Positions 1 through 14,093 are shown, numbered from the stretch's first letter. The stretch is DNA of 45,619 nucleotides from Aliiglaciecola sp. (GCA_028356795.1 JAOMVH010000006.1:1-45619), one strand, 5' to 3'. The notes: generated from the letters alone by a model not told the origin. Numbers and translations: made by a program.

Positions 1-237
1 TAGTCGATGCTCTTCAGTTGTTTCACTGTACGACCAAGCTTTAAAAAAGCAAAGAGCCCCCAAAAGAAAAAATGAAACCGTATTAAGGCCAAACATATTG
101 CTATCAATGTACATTATCGTTTCAGGGAAGAATGCGAAAATCCACATTACAACCCCCAGCAATAAAGATATCCACTTATCCTTACCTCGCCGTTGTTGAT
201 ACTTTTCTAACTTTTCTGCAAATTCCAGTTTAGTCAT
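1..237 (-). CDS. Partial small membrane protein, truncated at window edge, divergent from the integrase
   Basis: Open frame of 79 codons with no stop from ATG at 237 to position 1: MTKLEFAEKLEKYQQRRGKDKWISLLLGVVMWIFAFFPETIMYIDSNMFGLNTVSFFLLGALCFFKAWSYSETTEEHRL...; preceded by AGGAG; two hydrophobic segments. Confidence 0.6.
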   Translation of the reverse strand, partial: MTKLEFAEKLEKYQQRRGKDKWISLLLGVVMWIFAFFPETIMYIDSNMFGLNTVSFFLLGALCFFKAWSYSETTEEHRL

Positions 238-451
238 GAGGTACTCCTTTTCTTCGATGGAACATAACAACTTATTATCTAGAAAAAGGGAAGTGTTCTG
301 CGGAAATGCGGAATTGGTTTGATATGTTGTGTTGATTTCGCATGGCTGTTCACTCCCTGAATCGTCTTAGTTTGAGTATATAGTCTAGTTTTGTTTGGTG
401 AAAGTACAGATTATTTCCGTTTTACTGGTGTTATTGGGAATGGGTGGGCTA

Positions 452-467
452 CTGTGAGTAAATACAG
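452..467 (+). promoter_or_regulatory. Candidate LexA (SOS) box CTGTGAGTAAATACAG
   Basis: Matches CTGT-N8-ACAG, about 20 bp upstream of the integrase ATG. Confidence 0.7.
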
Positions 468-487
468 TTAAAAATTCGGGAAAAGGA

Positions 488-1459
488 ATGTCCCAATCAC
501 CATTCTTGGAATACCTCGCTGAGGTAATGTTTGAGCGGCGTTATTCAAAAAGGTCCATTGAGGCTTATTGTAAATGGGTAAAGGCGTTTATTAATTTCAA
601 TAATCGCCGTCACCCAAAGATGATGAATGAAGAAGACGTTCTGGCGTTTTTAAATTATCTGTCAGTCGATAAAAAGCTAACTGCCAATTCGCAAGCGTTG
701 GCGTTAAACGCCCTTGTTTTTGTATACAAGGAAATCATTGACGAGCCACTTCAACTCGATTTGAAATATATACGTAGCCAACGGCAAGCTAAGTTGCCTG
801 TGGTGCTAACACAAAAAGAAGTGAAGCAGTTTTTCTCTTGTGTAAACCCTGATTATAAGCTGCCGATTTCGTTACTTTATGGCAGTGGTTTGCGACTCAT
901 GGAATGTGTTCGATTACGAGTTGAGGATATTGATTTTGATTATAAATCAATTCGTGTTTGGAATGGTAAGGGCGGTAAACATCGTGTGGTGACACTTGCT
1001 GAGGAATTGCTACCTTTGATTAGGCAACAACTTTCTATTGTGCAGCGTTATCTCGTAAGTGATTTAGCCAACCCACACTTTTCTGGTGTATGGCTGCCTC
1101 ACCGTATTCGTCAAAAGTACCCAAAAGCCTGTGACGATATTAATTGGCAGTATTTGTTTCCTGCCATTCGGCCCTCTACTGATCCTGAATCTGGGGAATT
1201 GCGTCGTCATCATATTGGAGAGTCGAGTGTACAAAAACACGTCAAAAAAGCAGCAATCTCTGCGGGTATTCAAAAGAATATCTCGCCTCACACCCTGAGA
1301 CATTCGTTTGCTACTCATTTGTTACAAAGTGGTGCTGATATTCGAACGGTGCAAGATCAATTAGGGCATGCGGATCTGCGTACTACACAAATTTATACGC
1401 ATATTTTACAACGCGGGGGAAATTCAGTAATTAGCCCTTTATCACGGGTTTTTGAATAA
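488..1459 (+). CDS. intI: Integron integrase (IntI-type tyrosine recombinase)
   Basis: Tyrosine recombinase catalytic motifs (GSGLRLMECVRLRVEDID; SPHTLRHSFATHLL; QLGHADLRTTQIYTH) plus the IntI-type insert (RIRQKYPKACDDINWQYLFPA). Confidence 0.92.
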   Translation: MSQSPFLEYLAEVMFERRYSKRSIEAYCKWVKAFINFNNRRHPKMMNEEDVLAFLNYLSVDKKLTANSQALALNALVFVYKEIIDEPLQLDLKYIRSQRQAKLPVVLTQKEVKQFFSCVNPDYKLPISLLYGSGLRLMECVRLRVEDIDFDYKSIRVWNGKGGKHRVVTLAEELLPLIRQQLSIVQRYLVSDLANPHFSGVWLPHRIRQKYPKACDDINWQYLFPAIRPSTDPESGELRRHHIGESSVQKHVKKAAISAGIQKNISPHTLRHSFATHLLQSGADIRTVQDQLGHADLRTTQIYTHILQRGGNSVISPLSRVFE

Positions 1460-1486
1460 GTTAAGAAGCTAAGTACTTTCTTAAGT

Positions 1487-1921
1487 TTAAGGGTTGTTAA
1501 CGAAGCGTTTTTGTTGCTGATTCATTTCCATATATTCAAAGATATCCCGCCAACTGAGTATACCTATTGGCTTTATGTTGTCGTCAATCACTGGAATACA
1601 GGAAACACGGAATTCATTAAATAGTTTGACGGCTTTTAACAGGCCCGCTCTTGGGGGAATGGTCACTAGGTCACGACTCATTATTTGATGTACACGTTTG
1701 TGCAGCGATGCTGCATCTTTGGTTGTCTCTGAGGGCGTACCTGCATTTGGGCTAAGTGCTTTGAATAAATCGCGGTCAGATAACACGCCCACTAATTTGT
1801 TTTCTTCGACAACTAACAGATGATGGAATTTGTGAGTATCAAACAGGTGTTTAACATGCGCTAAGGTGTCATCCATATGAACCGACACAATACGTTTCGT
1901 CATGATATCTTGAATTAACAA
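1487..1921 (-). CDS. CBS-domain protein
   Basis: Two CBS motifs (MTKRIVSVHMDDTLAHVKHLF...; MSRDLVTIPPRAGLLKAVKLF...). Confidence 0.88.
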   Translation of the reverse strand: MLIQDIMTKRIVSVHMDDTLAHVKHLFDTHKFHHLLVVEENKLVGVLSDRDLFKALSPNAGTPSETTKDAASLHKRVHQIMSRDLVTIPPRAGLLKAVKLFNEFRVSCIPVIDDNIKPIGILSWRDIFEYMEMNQQQKRFVNNP

Positions 1922-2035
1922 ATTATTTTCCCGGTAAAATTACTTACGTTCCAAGAATAGTCGAATTTGGTAATGTGTTTCAACTTTGGTCACTGGGTAA
2001 ATCAAGTTGCTTCTCATATACGCTTTATAACAAAT

Positions 2036-2065
2036 AAAAAACCCAGCACTAAGGCTGGGTTTTTA
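2036..2065 (-). terminator. Intrinsic terminator of the atp operon
   Basis: AAAAAACCCAGC-ACTAAG-GCTGGGTTTTT hairpin directly downstream of atpC. Confidence 0.85.
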
Positions 2066-2083
2066 ACAATGTGTTGCTAGTAG

Positions 2084-2497
2084 CTATTTACGCATTTTCT
2101 GAATAAGGCGAATCTGCGCAATGGCTTCGGCAAGTTCTGCTGCGGCTTCTGCATAGTCGAAATCAGCACCTGCATTGGCGATATGCTCTTCTGCACGACG
2201 TTTTGCTTCTTGTGCAGACTGCTCGTCCAAATCCGCGGCTCTTACAGCGGTGTCAGCCAAAACCGTTACACTGCCAGGTTGAACTTCTAACATTCCACCG
2301 GCGATATAGATGATTTCTTCTTCACCATGCTGCTTGACCAAACGAACCATGCCAGGAATCAATGCGGTAATTAAAGGTGCATGTCCAGGATGAATACCTA
2401 GCTCACCTTCGCTACCGGTTACCTGAATGTTTTCAACCAAGCCAGAGAAAATTTTCTCTTCAGCGCTTACAACATCCAAGTATACTGTCATTGCCAT
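2084..2497 (-). CDS. atpC: F0F1 ATP synthase subunit epsilon
   Basis: [42 protein letters not shown]; operon position. Confidence 0.97.
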   Translation of the reverse strand: MAMTVYLDVVSAEEKIFSGLVENIQVTGSEGELGIHPGHAPLITALIPGMVRLVKQHGEEEIIYIAGGMLEVQPGSVTVLADTAVRAADLDEQSAQEAKRRAEEHIANAGADFDYAEAAAELAEAIAQIRLIQKMRK

Positions 2498-2598
2498 GGG
2501 ACCTCCTAATAAGGTGTATTAATTGTCCAAAAAAGCCAGACATTGACTCAGTTAGCGCCCCGCTCAAAACGAGAGTAGGGCAGACTAACTAAGACAAA

Positions 2599-3993
<1,395 letters not shown>

Positions 3994-4015
3994 TCATTAA
4001 TTTTAAAACCTTTGC

Positions 4016-4876
4016 CTACACCGCTGCCGCGCCGCTCACAATCTCACTAATTTCTTGTGTGATTGCTGCTTGACGTGCTTTGTTGTATACCAATTGCAAT
4101 TCATCGATTAAATCGCCCGCATTGTCGGTAGCAGCTTTCATCGCTACCATTCGTGCAGCTTGCTCTGACGCTGTGTTTTCAACTACGCCTTGGTACACCT
4201 GAGATTCGATATAACGGACCATTAATTTTTCCAAAATTGGTTTTGGATCTGGTTCGTATATGTAATCCCAACGATGCTTCAATTCTTCTTCATCAGACTT
4301 AGGCAAAGGCAACAATTGATCGATAGTGGGTTCTTGCGCCATGGTGTTAACGAAGTCGTTATAAACCAAAAACAAACGGTCTATTTTACTGTCGTTGTAT
4401 GCGTCTAACATAACCCGCACTAAACCAATAACATCTTGAACACTGGGTGAATCACCGATGCCCGATTCTGCAGCAAGTACATTGCCGCCAAATCGACCAA
4501 AAAATCCACATGCTTTTGCACCTAATGCTGCAAAATCTACTTCAACGTCTTGTTCTTGCCATTTCTTCACGTCGGCGGTGACAAGTTTGAATTCGTTTGA
4601 GTTCAAACCACCACACAATCCGCGGTCAGTTGAAATAACAATATAACCAACACGTTTCACCTCACGCTCTTCCAAATAAGGATGGCGATATTCGAGGTTA
4701 CCGTGGGCCAAGTGACCAATTACGTTGCGCATGCTTTGTGCATATGGACGGCTAGATTCCATACGGTCTTGCGCCTTTTTCATTTTAGACGCGGCAACCA
4801 TTTCCATAGCACTGGTGATCTTTTGAGTATTCTTGATACTCCCGATCTTACCTTTTATCTCTTTACCGCTGGCCAT
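4016..4876 (-). CDS. atpG: F0F1 ATP synthase subunit gamma
   Basis: [33 protein letters not shown]-terminus; operon position. Confidence 0.98.
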   Translation of the reverse strand: MASGKEIKGKIGSIKNTQKITSAMEMVAASKMKKAQDRMESSRPYAQSMRNVIGHLAHGNLEYRHPYLEEREVKRVGYIVISTDRGLCGGLNSNEFKLVTADVKKWQEQDVEVDFAALGAKACGFFGRFGGNVLAAESGIGDSPSVQDVIGLVRVMLDAYNDSKIDRLFLVYNDFVNTMAQEPTIDQLLPLPKSDEEELKHRWDYIYEPDPKPILEKLMVRYIESQVYQGVVENTASEQAARMVAMKAATDNAGDLIDELQLVYNKARQAAITQEISEIVSGAAAV

Positions 4877-4944
4877 GACTTATCTCCGATTACTCAACTT
4901 ACCGGTCGCTAATGTCACCTTAACGTGACCAGCGACCGAATTGA

Positions 4945-6486
4945 TTACCAAGTTTGCGTCGCTTTGAATTTATCCAAAGCTTCGGTTAATTTGGCTTCAA
5001 TTTCACCGTTATAGTTACCGGTGTCGTTAAGTGTTTTCATTAGATCAGCATATTCAGCGTTCATGAATGAGTGAAGTGAGGCTTCAAAGTCCAACACTTT
5101 ATTCAATTCAAGACCTTTTAAATAGCCTTTTTCAACTGCGAACAAAGACACACCCATGTCAGCTACCGAAAGAGGAGCGTACTGGTTTTGCTTCATTAAC
5201 TCAGTAACACGTTCACCGTGTTCAAGTTGTTCGCGCGTTGCTTCATCAAGGTCAGAAGCGAACTGAGAGAACGCTGCCAATTCACGATACTGTGCAAGGG
5301 CTAGACGGATACCACCACCTAACTTCTTGATGATTTTTGTTTGTGCTGCACCACCAACACGAGATACCGAGATACCGGCGTTTACCGCTGGGCGAATACC
5401 CGCGTTAAACAAATCAGATTCTAAGAAAATCTGACCATCGGTAATCGAAATTACGTTAGTAGGTACGAATGCTGATACGTCACCGGCTTGGGTTTCAATG
5501 ATAGGCAAAGCAGTCAATGAACCTGTTTGGCCTTTTACTTCACCATTTGTGAATTTTTCAACATACACATCGTTAACACGAGCTGCACGCTCAAGTAGAC
5601 GAGAGTGAAGATAGAAAACATCACCAGGATAAGCTTCACGACCTGGCGGACGACGAAGTAGCAATGAAATTTGACGATAGGCAACAGCTTGCTTAGACAA
5701 ATCATCATATACGATAAGTGCATCTTCACCGCGGTCACGGAAAAACTCACCCATTGTACAACCTGAATAAGGTGCCAAGTATTGTAGTGCTGCTGATTCA
5801 GACGCAGAAGCGGCAACAACAATGGTGTGATCCATCGCACCGTGCTCTTCTAATTTACGTACTACGTTGGCAATTGTTGATGCTTTTTGACCAACCGCTA
5901 CGTAAACACATTTAACGCCTGTGCCTTTTTGGTTAATGATGGCATCGATTGCAAACGCAGTTTTACCTGTTTGACGGTCACCGATAACCAATTCACGTTG
6001 ACCACGACCAACTGGGATCATGGCATCAACTGATTTATAACCAGTTTGGATAGGTTGGTCGACTGATTGACGTTCAATTACGCCAGGTGCAATTTTTTCT
6101 ACTGGTTCAAAACCTTCAGCTTCAATTGCGCCTTTACCATCGATTGGCTCACCTAGTGTGTTAACAACACGACCTAGCAGAGTACGACCAACTGGTACTT
6201 CCAAAATACGACCTGTAGATTGGACTTTCATACCTTCTTGTAGATCCGCATAAGGACCCATTACTACCGCACCTACAGAATCTCGTTCTAGATTCAATGC
6301 GATAGCATAACGATTGCCTGGAAGCTCAATCATTTCACCTTGCATAACATCGGCAAGGCCATGTACACGAATGATACCGTCGGTAACACCAACGATTGTA
6401 CCTTCGTTACGAGCTTCACTTTTTACATCAAACTGCTCAATTCGTTTTTTGATCAGTTCTGCAATTTCAGTGGAATTCAGTTGCAT
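4945..6486 (-). CDS. atpA: F0F1 ATP synthase subunit alpha
   Basis: [19 protein letters not shown]; full-length alpha subunit. Confidence 0.99.
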   Translation of the reverse strand: MQLNSTEIAELIKKRIEQFDVKSEARNEGTIVGVTDGIIRVHGLADVMQGEMIELPGNRYAIALNLERDSVGAVVMGPYADLQEGMKVQSTGRILEVPVGRTLLGRVVNTLGEPIDGKGAIEAEGFEPVEKIAPGVIERQSVDQPIQTGYKSVDAMIPVGRGQRELVIGDRQTGKTAFAIDAIINQKGTGVKCVYVAVGQKASTIANVVRKLEEHGAMDHTIVVAASASESAALQYLAPYSGCTMGEFFRDRGEDALIVYDDLSKQAVAYRQISLLLRRPPGREAYPGDVFYLHSRLLERAARVNDVYVEKFTNGEVKGQTGSLTALPIIETQAGDVSAFVPTNVISITDGQIFLESDLFNAGIRPAVNAGISVSRVGGAAQTKIIKKLGGGIRLALAQYRELAAFSQFASDLDEATREQLEHGERVTELMKQNQYAPLSVADMGVSLFAVEKGYLKGLELNKVLDFEASLHSFMNAEYADLMKTLNDTGNYNGEIEAKLTEALDKFKATQTW

Positions 6487-6500
6487 GCTCTATTTCCCCG

Positions 6501-7034
6501 CTATGATTGTAATGCGTCTGTTAGACGGTCTAGTTTTGATCTAACCGAACCATCAATTACTGTGTCACCGGCTTTAATAATGACTCCGGCAACGATGGCA
6601 GCATCGACGTTACAATTCAGCTTAACTTTTCGTGCAAGACGTGTCTCAAGCGACGCGCTGATTTCGTTTTGTTGTTTCTTAGTCAGTTTCACAGCAGAGG
6701 TTACCTCTACGTCCACTTCTTTTTCATAATCAGATTTGTACTGATTAAACAACACAGCGATTTCAGGTAGCGCTTTTAAGCGTCCATTCTCAGCCAGAAC
6801 GTTTACCAAATTCTGACCCGCTTGGTCGAGTTGCTCGCCACATACGTTAGCAAACAATTCTGCTAGCTTGTCGGAAGCCATAGCACTTGATAAAACAAGA
6901 TTCATTTCATCGTTTTTGGCTACTTCACCAGCAAATACCAGCATATCTTGCCATTCTTGAATGGCCTTTTGCTCGACCGCATAGTCGAAAGCTGCTTTGG
7001 CATAAGGGCGAGCGACAGTTGTCAATTCAGACAT
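6501..7034 (-). CDS. atpH: F0F1 ATP synthase subunit delta
   Basis: [24 protein letters not shown]; operon position. Confidence 0.97.
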   Translation of the reverse strand: MSELTTVARPYAKAAFDYAVEQKAIQEWQDMLVFAGEVAKNDEMNLVLSSAMASDKLAELFANVCGEQLDQAGQNLVNVLAENGRLKALPEIAVLFNQYKSDYEKEVDVEVTSAVKLTKKQQNEISASLETRLARKVKLNCNVDAAIVAGVIIKAGDTVIDGSVRSKLDRLTDALQS

Positions 7035-7048
7035 AGCTCATGTGCCCC

Positions 7049-7519
7049 TTATAGCTCAGCGACAAGTTTTTCAACTATGTCACTTTGTGCAGCGGCGTCG
7101 ATTTCTCGAGCCAAGATCTTCTCAGCACCCATAATTGCTAACGTAGCAACCTGTTTGCGTAGATCTTCTTTCACACGGTTACGCTCTGCTTCAATTTCGG
7201 TATGACCTTGCGCGATAATTTTTTCACGTTCGGTGTGACCACGTTGCGTTTCTTCATCAACAATCTGTGAAGCACGCTTTTTGGCCTGTTCGATAATTTC
7301 AGCTGCTTGAGTCTTGGCATCTCGTAATTGCTCGGTAGCTTTACCTTGAGCAAGTTCGAGTTCCTTCTGACCTCTTTCTGCATTGGCTAAACCGTCAGCA
7401 ATTTCTTTCTGACGCTTTTCAATCGCTTCCATTAGTGGTGGCCATACGTACTTCATACAGAACGCGACGAATACCACGAATGCGACTAATTGCCCTATTA
7501 GAGTGGCGTTAATATTCAC
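7049..7519 (-). CDS. atpF: F0F1 ATP synthase subunit b
   Basis: [43 protein letters not shown]. Confidence 0.98.
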   Translation of the reverse strand: MNINATLIGQLVAFVVFVAFCMKYVWPPLMEAIEKRQKEIADGLANAERGQKELELAQGKATEQLRDAKTQAAEIIEQAKKRASQIVDEETQRGHTEREKIIAQGHTEIEAERNRVKEDLRKQVATLAIMGAEKILAREIDAAAQSDIVEKLVAEL

Positions 7520-7573
7520 GACCGCTCCTCCTCATTAAATGTTCACTAAAAACGTTAGGGTTTATGACCAAGC

Positions 7574-7795
<222 letters not shown>

Positions 7796-7855
7796 TTATA
7801 TCTCCGATTTTTAGTTAAGTTTTAAAAGTTAAAGTTAAAAGAAATTGTTACTCAA

Positions 7856-8692
<837 letters not shown>

Positions 8693-8751
8693 TTAACCCA
8701 ATAATAGTAATTTAAATTCTTTTCATTGCAGTGTTAACACTGCCACAGACG

Positions 8752-9168
8752 TTATTTATCGTTCGTTTTTGCCTGTACAACTGCTGTTACCACCCAGTGG
8801 CTAACAGTCAGTATCATGAAACTGGAAAAAAGCGGTAACGGTGGTAACTTTAACCCGTAAAACGCTATAACCGCCAATATCATGGTAAAAATTAATTTTA
8901 ACTTTGCCCCTTGGCTAAAACTCCGCACTACCATCTGATTTTGACTGGCACCGGCGTATCGAAAGGCTAATAGGGCAAAAATTCCGTTAGGCAGGACACT
9001 CATAATACCGCCAAACATTGCACTTACTGCTGTTGGCATCCCGAATAACAATAAACCTATTGCACCCAGAACTATTACGATAAGAGTTTGTAAAAAGAGC
9101 ACTTTAGTAGCCATCTTTTGGCCTTTTTGGGCCAAGTAATTTGCCAATTTAGTCCTCTGCGTGTCCAA
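8752..9168 (-). CDS. atpI: ATP synthase subunit I
   Basis: Hydrophobic protein of about 130 aa at the head of the atp operon. Confidence 0.85.
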   Translation of the reverse strand: MDTQRTKLANYLAQKGQKMATKVLFLQTLIVIVLGAIGLLLFGMPTAVSAMFGGIMSVLPNGIFALLAFRYAGASQNQMVVRSFSQGAKLKLIFTMILAVIAFYGLKLPPLPLFSSFMILTVSHWVVTAVVQAKTNDK

Positions 9169-9360
9169 AGCTAAACAAAAAGCGCCAAAAGTATACTGTT
9201 TTACCGCAAATATTCAACCATTAAGCGCGTTTTGTTGCTGTATTTGTATCAATACACCTTTGCCTACAAAAGCCATAATTTATGTAGGGTTTAAATAGTG
9301 TTCATTGAATTAGTATGTTTAACCTAGTGCCCGTGATTAATCAGTACTTTTATCGCGAAC

Positions 9361-9477
9361 AGATCCTCGATAAGAGCACTCGAGGATGTCGTATTGCGTA
9401 GATCCCCGATAAGTGCGTTCGAAGATGACGTATTGCCTAGATCCCCGATAAGGACACTCGGGGATGAACATTTGCTT
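9361..9477 (+). repeat. Three tandem copies of a 39-bp imperfect palindromic (REP-like) unit
   Basis: Units 9361-9399, 9400-9438, 9439-9477, consensus AGATCCYCGATAAGNNCNYTCGRRGATGWCGTATTGCNT; each has an ATCCYCGA...TCGRRGAT dyad. Confidence 0.9.
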
Positions 9478-9487
9478 AGGCAAATAA

Positions 9488-10351
9488 TCACTTAATATGA
9501 CTTAAAATTCCGTCTAGTTCGTCCAGACTAGAAAAATTGATCGTCACTTTTCCTTTGCCCTTGGCATTGTGGGCAATAGTGACTGGTGCGCCCAAATTAT
9601 CAGATAATTGGGTTTGTAGGCGTTGTACATCTGGATCAACAGATTTTTCTTCTTTAGGTTTGGCCGGTTCAAGTAGTTTTCTAACCAGGTTTTCGGTATC
9701 TCGCACTGTTAACCCTTTACCAGATACTGTTTGCGCCGCATCTGTTTGGGTATCGCCTTGCAAAGAGAGCAGGGCGCGTGCGTGCCCCATCTCAATATCA
9801 CCGTGTTCAAGTAGCAATTTTACGTCTTCGTTGAGGTTATTCAAACGCAGTAAGTTGGTCACTGTGGTACGAGATTTACCCACGGCTTCGGCCACTTCTT
9901 GATGAGTTAATTCAAACTCGGTCATTAATCGATCCAGTGCTTGTGCCTCTTCCATGGCATTTAAGTCTTCGCGCTGAATATTTTCAATAAGAGCGATGGC
10001 AACAGCAGCTTCATCGGGCACGTCTTTGATTATGCAAGGTACAACGTCTAGTTGCGCCAGTTGCGACGCGCGCCAACGACGTTCCCCAGCAATAATTTCG
10101 TATTTATCATTGCCAACAGCGCGAACTACAATGGGTTGAATGATTCCTTGAGAGCGAATTGATGAGGCGAGGTCATCCAGTGCCTCAGGCGACATGTCTT
10201 TGCGAGGCTGGTACTTACCAGCTTGCAAGAACTCGATGGGGAGTTTTTGCAATTCACTTTTTGCTTCGCTGACGTCGGACTCTTGTTTTGCGCTGCTGGT
10301 AGCAAGCAGCGCGTCCAACCCTCTTCCTAATCCTCTTTTTTTCGACGACAT
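9488..10351 (-). CDS. parB: Chromosome partitioning protein ParB
   Basis: IVVRAVGNDKYEIIAGERRWRASQLA ParB box; KKRGLGRGLDALLA N-terminus. Confidence 0.98.
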   Translation of the reverse strand: MSSKKRGLGRGLDALLATSSAKQESDVSEAKSELQKLPIEFLQAGKYQPRKDMSPEALDDLASSIRSQGIIQPIVVRAVGNDKYEIIAGERRWRASQLAQLDVVPCIIKDVPDEAAVAIALIENIQREDLNAMEEAQALDRLMTEFELTHQEVAEAVGKSRTTVTNLLRLNNLNEDVKLLLEHGDIEMGHARALLSLQGDTQTDAAQTVSGKGLTVRDTENLVRKLLEPAKPKEEKSVDPDVQRLQTQLSDNLGAPVTIAHNAKGKGKVTINFSSLDELDGILSHIK

Positions 10352-10373
10352 GTCTTTTTTAAACCTTTTTTAC

Positions 10374-11159
10374 TTAGCTAGCTTTTTTCATTGTTTTTGT
10401 GCGACGGCGTAAGATCTCTCCCGCCAACGCAAGATACGCTTTTGCACCAGTTGATGATTTATCGTAATACATTGCAGGTACGCCAAAGCTGGGGGCTTCA
10501 GCCAATCTGACGTTTCGGGGAATAACGGTTCTGTATACTTGCTCACCAAAGTGGCGTTTAAGCTGCTCTGATACGTCATTGGCAAGTCTATTACGTGGGT
10601 CGTACATAGTACGTAACACACCTTCAATTTTAAGATCAGGATTCACCACTGAGGCCAATTTATTGATGGTGTCCATCAACGCGGTTATACCTTCTAACGC
10701 GTAATACTCACATTGCATCGGGACCAATACAGAGTCTGCAGCGGCCATGGCGTTAACCGTTAGTTGACTTAACGAGGGTGGGCAATCAATAAAAATATAG
10801 TCGTAATAATCTCGAACCGGCGCCAGGGCATTTCTGAGTCTGACTTCGCGAGCGAATACTTCCATCAATTTAATATCTGCTGCGGTGTTGTCGCTATTAC
10901 CGGCAATCAGATCATATTTACCTGAAGTTTCAGTGATCACCACATCTTGAATTGGTTTTTCTTCAATTAACAGCTCATAACAGGTTGATTCGACTTCGTA
11001 TTTGTCGATGCCACTACCCATGGTTGCATTGCCTTGAGGATCCAAATCAATTAGCAGTACCTTGCGCTTTGTGGCTGCCATCGAGGCTGCAACATTCACA
11101 GCAGTGGTTGTTTTGCCAACACCACCTTTTTGATTTGCAATTGCAATGACCTTCGCCAA
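10374..11159 (-). CDS. parA: Chromosome partitioning ATPase ParA
   Basis: AKVIAIANQKGGVGKTTTAVNVAAS deviant Walker A. Confidence 0.98.
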   Translation of the reverse strand: MAKVIAIANQKGGVGKTTTAVNVAASMAATKRKVLLIDLDPQGNATMGSGIDKYEVESTCYELLIEEKPIQDVVITETSGKYDLIAGNSDNTAADIKLMEVFAREVRLRNALAPVRDYYDYIFIDCPPSLSQLTVNAMAAADSVLVPMQCEYYALEGITALMDTINKLASVVNPDLKIEGVLRTMYDPRNRLANDVSEQLKRHFGEQVYRTVIPRNVRLAEAPSFGVPAMYYDKSSTGAKAYLALAGEILRRRTKTMKKAS

Positions 11160-11207
11160 TTTACTCTTCCGTATATGTTTTCTTTGTAGATTAAACAGTA
11201 GTAGGCA

Positions 11208-11849
11208 CTAACTTACTTTTCGTATTTTGATTAGATGCCGGTCACCATCAAGGGCTGGGATGTCCAGTTCTACAGATTCTACCACTTCAAAGCCTTCTGG
11301 GAGAAGGGCGATTTCCTGTTCTGGATATTGGCCTTTTAACGCCAAAAACTCCCCCTTTGAATCTACCAGATGCTGACACCAGTGCAACATATCTTTTATT
11401 GACGCAAATGCGCGACTAAGCACTCCATCCAGCGGCAGGTCGCTTTGGTATTGCTCTACACGAGATTGCACGGGTTCAATATTGGTTAAGCCCATTTCAA
11501 ATCCGGCTTGTTTCATAAACCTAACACGCTTACCTAAACTATCGAGTAACACAAAATGTTTATTTGGATGCATGATACTCAGTGGAATACCTGGCAAACC
11601 TGGACCGGTTCCTACATCGATATAGCGGGATTTAGTCAGATAAGGCGCCACCACAATAGAATCAATGATGTGTTTTATCAACATCTGCTGGGGATCGCGC
11701 ACAGAGGTAAGGTTATAGGCTTTATTCCATTTGTGGATCAGTAGTACAAAATTGATAAGTTTATCTTTTTGCTGCTCTGATACATCCAAATCTAAAGACA
11801 TTACGGCTTTGTCAAACGCCGACAACAGGCTAGATTTCAACTCTTCCAT
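11208..11849 (-). CDS. rsmG: 16S rRNA (guanine527-N7)-methyltransferase
   Basis: [20 protein letters not shown] and [15 protein letters not shown] motifs; adjacent to mnmG. Confidence 0.97.
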   Translation of the reverse strand: MEELKSSLLSAFDKAVMSLDLDVSEQQKDKLINFVLLIHKWNKAYNLTSVRDPQQMLIKHIIDSIVVAPYLTKSRYIDVGTGPGLPGIPLSIMHPNKHFVLLDSLGKRVRFMKQAGFEMGLTNIEPVQSRVEQYQSDLPLDGVLSRAFASIKDMLHWCQHLVDSKGEFLALKGQYPEQEIALLPEGFEVVESVELDIPALDGDRHLIKIRKVS

Positions 11850-13759
11850 TAGGCGCTCTGACGGGAACTGCTATGATCTTTTCGTAGCAATCCTTGTTTC
11901 TTCAAATGTACCAATAACAACGAAATCGCCGCAGGCGTAATGCCGGAAATGCGGGTTGCTTTACCTATGGTTTCAGGTCGCGTTTCAGTGAGTTTAGCCA
12001 CCACTTCATTGGATAAACCAGATATAGTGCTGTAATCAAAGTCCATTGGTAACAGGGTATTTTCATGACGAATGCTTTTGGCTATTTCATCTTTTTGACG
12101 CTCAATATAACCGGCGTATTTAATTTGAATTTCAACTTGTTCAGCCGCTTGTGGATTGTCAATAGCGGGTCCAAAACCATCGATAGCCATTAACGTTTGG
12201 TAGGTCATTTCAGGACGACGAATTAAATCTTCCAGAGAGTGTTCGCGACTCACTGGATTTTTCAAATGCGGATTGAGCGCACCAACGGCTGCATGATTAG
12301 GATGGATCCAGGTACTTTTTAGTCGTTGTTTCTCAAGCTCAATGGCTTCTAATTTTTGATTAAATGCGGCCCAGCGAGCATCGTCCACCAGCCCAATTTC
12401 GCGGCCTTTGGCGGTTAATCGCATGTCGGCGTTATCTTCACGAAGCAGCAATCGGTATTCGGCGCGGCTAGTGAACATCCGGTAAGGCTCTTTGGTACCC
12501 ATGGTAGACAAATCATCAATCAGTACACCGGCGTAGGCTTCATCACGACGCAATACAAATGGCTCTTTTTCGAGTACTTGCAGCGCTGCGTTGGCACCTG
12601 CCAATAAACCTTGCGCACCGGCTTCTTCATATCCAGTGGTACCGTTAATTTGTCCAGCAAAGAACAAACCTTGAATAAATTTAGTTTCTAGATTTTGTTT
12701 CAGATCACGAGGATCGAAGAAATCATATTCAATGGCATAACCTGGGCGAATAATATGCGCATTTTCAAATCCTTTGATTGAGCGAACTAAATCGAATTGC
12801 ACATCAAAAGGCAAGCTGGTTGAAATACCATTGGGGTAAATCTCGATGCTGTTTAGGCCTTCCGGCTCTACAAATATTTGGTGCGAGTTTTTGTCTGCAA
12901 AGCGGTTAATTTTGTCTTCAATTGATGGGCAATAACGTGGCCCAACCCCTTCAATAACGCCGGTATACATGGGAGAGCGATCAAGCCCTGAACGGATAAT
13001 ATCGTGGGTTTTTTCATTGGTGTGGGTGATATAACAGGAAATTTGGCGCGGATGATCTTCCACTTTCCCCATGAATGACACAACCGGCAGAGGTGTATCA
13101 CCAGGTTGTTCTTGCATCAATTCGTAATTTAGCGTGCGGGCATCTAATCTTGCTGGAGTACCTGTTTTTAATCTGTCAACGCGAAACGGCAGTGCACGAA
13201 GTCTATCTGCTAGTGCAATTGACGGGGGATCGCCAGCGCGTCCACCTTTGTAATTTTCCATACCTATGTGGATCGTACCACCTAAAAAAGTACCGACAGT
13301 CAGTACGACAGTTTTTGCACGAAATTTTAATCCCATTTGAGTAACTACGCCGCACACGCGTTCGTTTTCGACAATCAGATCGTCACATGATTGTTGGAAA
13401 AGAGTGAGATTTGGTTGTTGTTCAATGATGTTACGAATGGCGGTGCGATACAAAGAACGATCAGCTTGTGCACGGATGGCTCTCACAGCGGGGCCTTTGC
13501 TGGAATTAAGGGTTCTAAATTGTATACCTGCTTTGTCTGTGGCTAGTGCCATAGCGCCACCTAAGGCGTCTATTTCTTTCACAAGATGTCCTTTGCCAAT
13601 TCCACCGATAGCGGGATTGCAGGACATTTGACCCAATGTTTCTATGTTGTGGGTGAGTAGCAGGGTATTGACGCCCATACGCGCAGAGGCAAGCGCAGCT
13701 TCTGTGCCAGCGTGCCCGCCGCCAACAACAATTACATCAAAATCTTGTTGATAAAACAT
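11849..13759 (-). CDS. mnmG: tRNA uridine-5-carboxymethylaminomethyl modification protein MnmG
   Basis: [22 protein letters not shown]; full length. Confidence 0.99.
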   Translation of the reverse strand: MFYQQDFDVIVVGGGHAGTEAALASARMGVNTLLLTHNIETLGQMSCNPAIGGIGKGHLVKEIDALGGAMALATDKAGIQFRTLNSSKGPAVRAIRAQADRSLYRTAIRNIIEQQPNLTLFQQSCDDLIVENERVCGVVTQMGLKFRAKTVVLTVGTFLGGTIHIGMENYKGGRAGDPPSIALADRLRALPFRVDRLKTGTPARLDARTLNYELMQEQPGDTPLPVVSFMGKVEDHPRQISCYITHTNEKTHDIIRSGLDRSPMYTGVIEGVGPRYCPSIEDKINRFADKNSHQIFVEPEGLNSIEIYPNGISTSLPFDVQFDLVRSIKGFENAHIIRPGYAIEYDFFDPRDLKQNLETKFIQGLFFAGQINGTTGYEEAGAQGLLAGANAALQVLEKEPFVLRRDEAYAGVLIDDLSTMGTKEPYRMFTSRAEYRLLLREDNADMRLTAKGREIGLVDDARWAAFNQKLEAIELEKQRLKSTWIHPNHAAVGALNPHLKNPVSREHSLEDLIRRPEMTYQTLMAIDGFGPAIDNPQAAEQVEIQIKYAGYIERQKDEIAKSIRHENTLLPMDFDYSTISGLSNEVVAKLTETRPETIGKATRISGITPAAISLLLVHLKKQGLLRKDHSSSRQSA

Positions 13760-14093
13760 AAATGCCTCTATCGATCATTATGATTAATACGTCGATGATC
13801 CTAGGATCGATCGGCGTTTAAAAAAGGGCGCGTATTCTATACTTTTTTTACGTAAAGTGAAACGCTTAAAATTCACTCAAGTATAGATGATTCAAGGTGT
13901 GCATATGAATTTGTTTTTGACTTTATGTCAAGATCTAGGAGATCTAATCTTTATGATTTATTTAGATCTTTAGTTTATTTTTATTATTATTAGGGATCGG
14001 CTTTTCTGTTTATAAGCCACTTTATGTTATTTAAAACAAATAGTTACATAACAACTAACCTTGTGATCAATCGTTGATCAAGTGCGTATAACG

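Noticed and set aside
1064-1318. Short ORFs overlapping intI, atp, mnmG, mnmE, glyS, polA and other genes in alternative frames (for example 1064-1318, 5535-5840, 13075-13344, 19404-19928, 32461-32973)
   Set aside because: Each is contained in or antisense to a well-supported gene and has no recognisable family features; they look like frame shadows.
9361-9477. Possibility that the tandem 39-bp repeats are a CRISPR array
   Set aside because: Units are directly adjacent with no spacers and form REP-like palindromes; no cas genes present.
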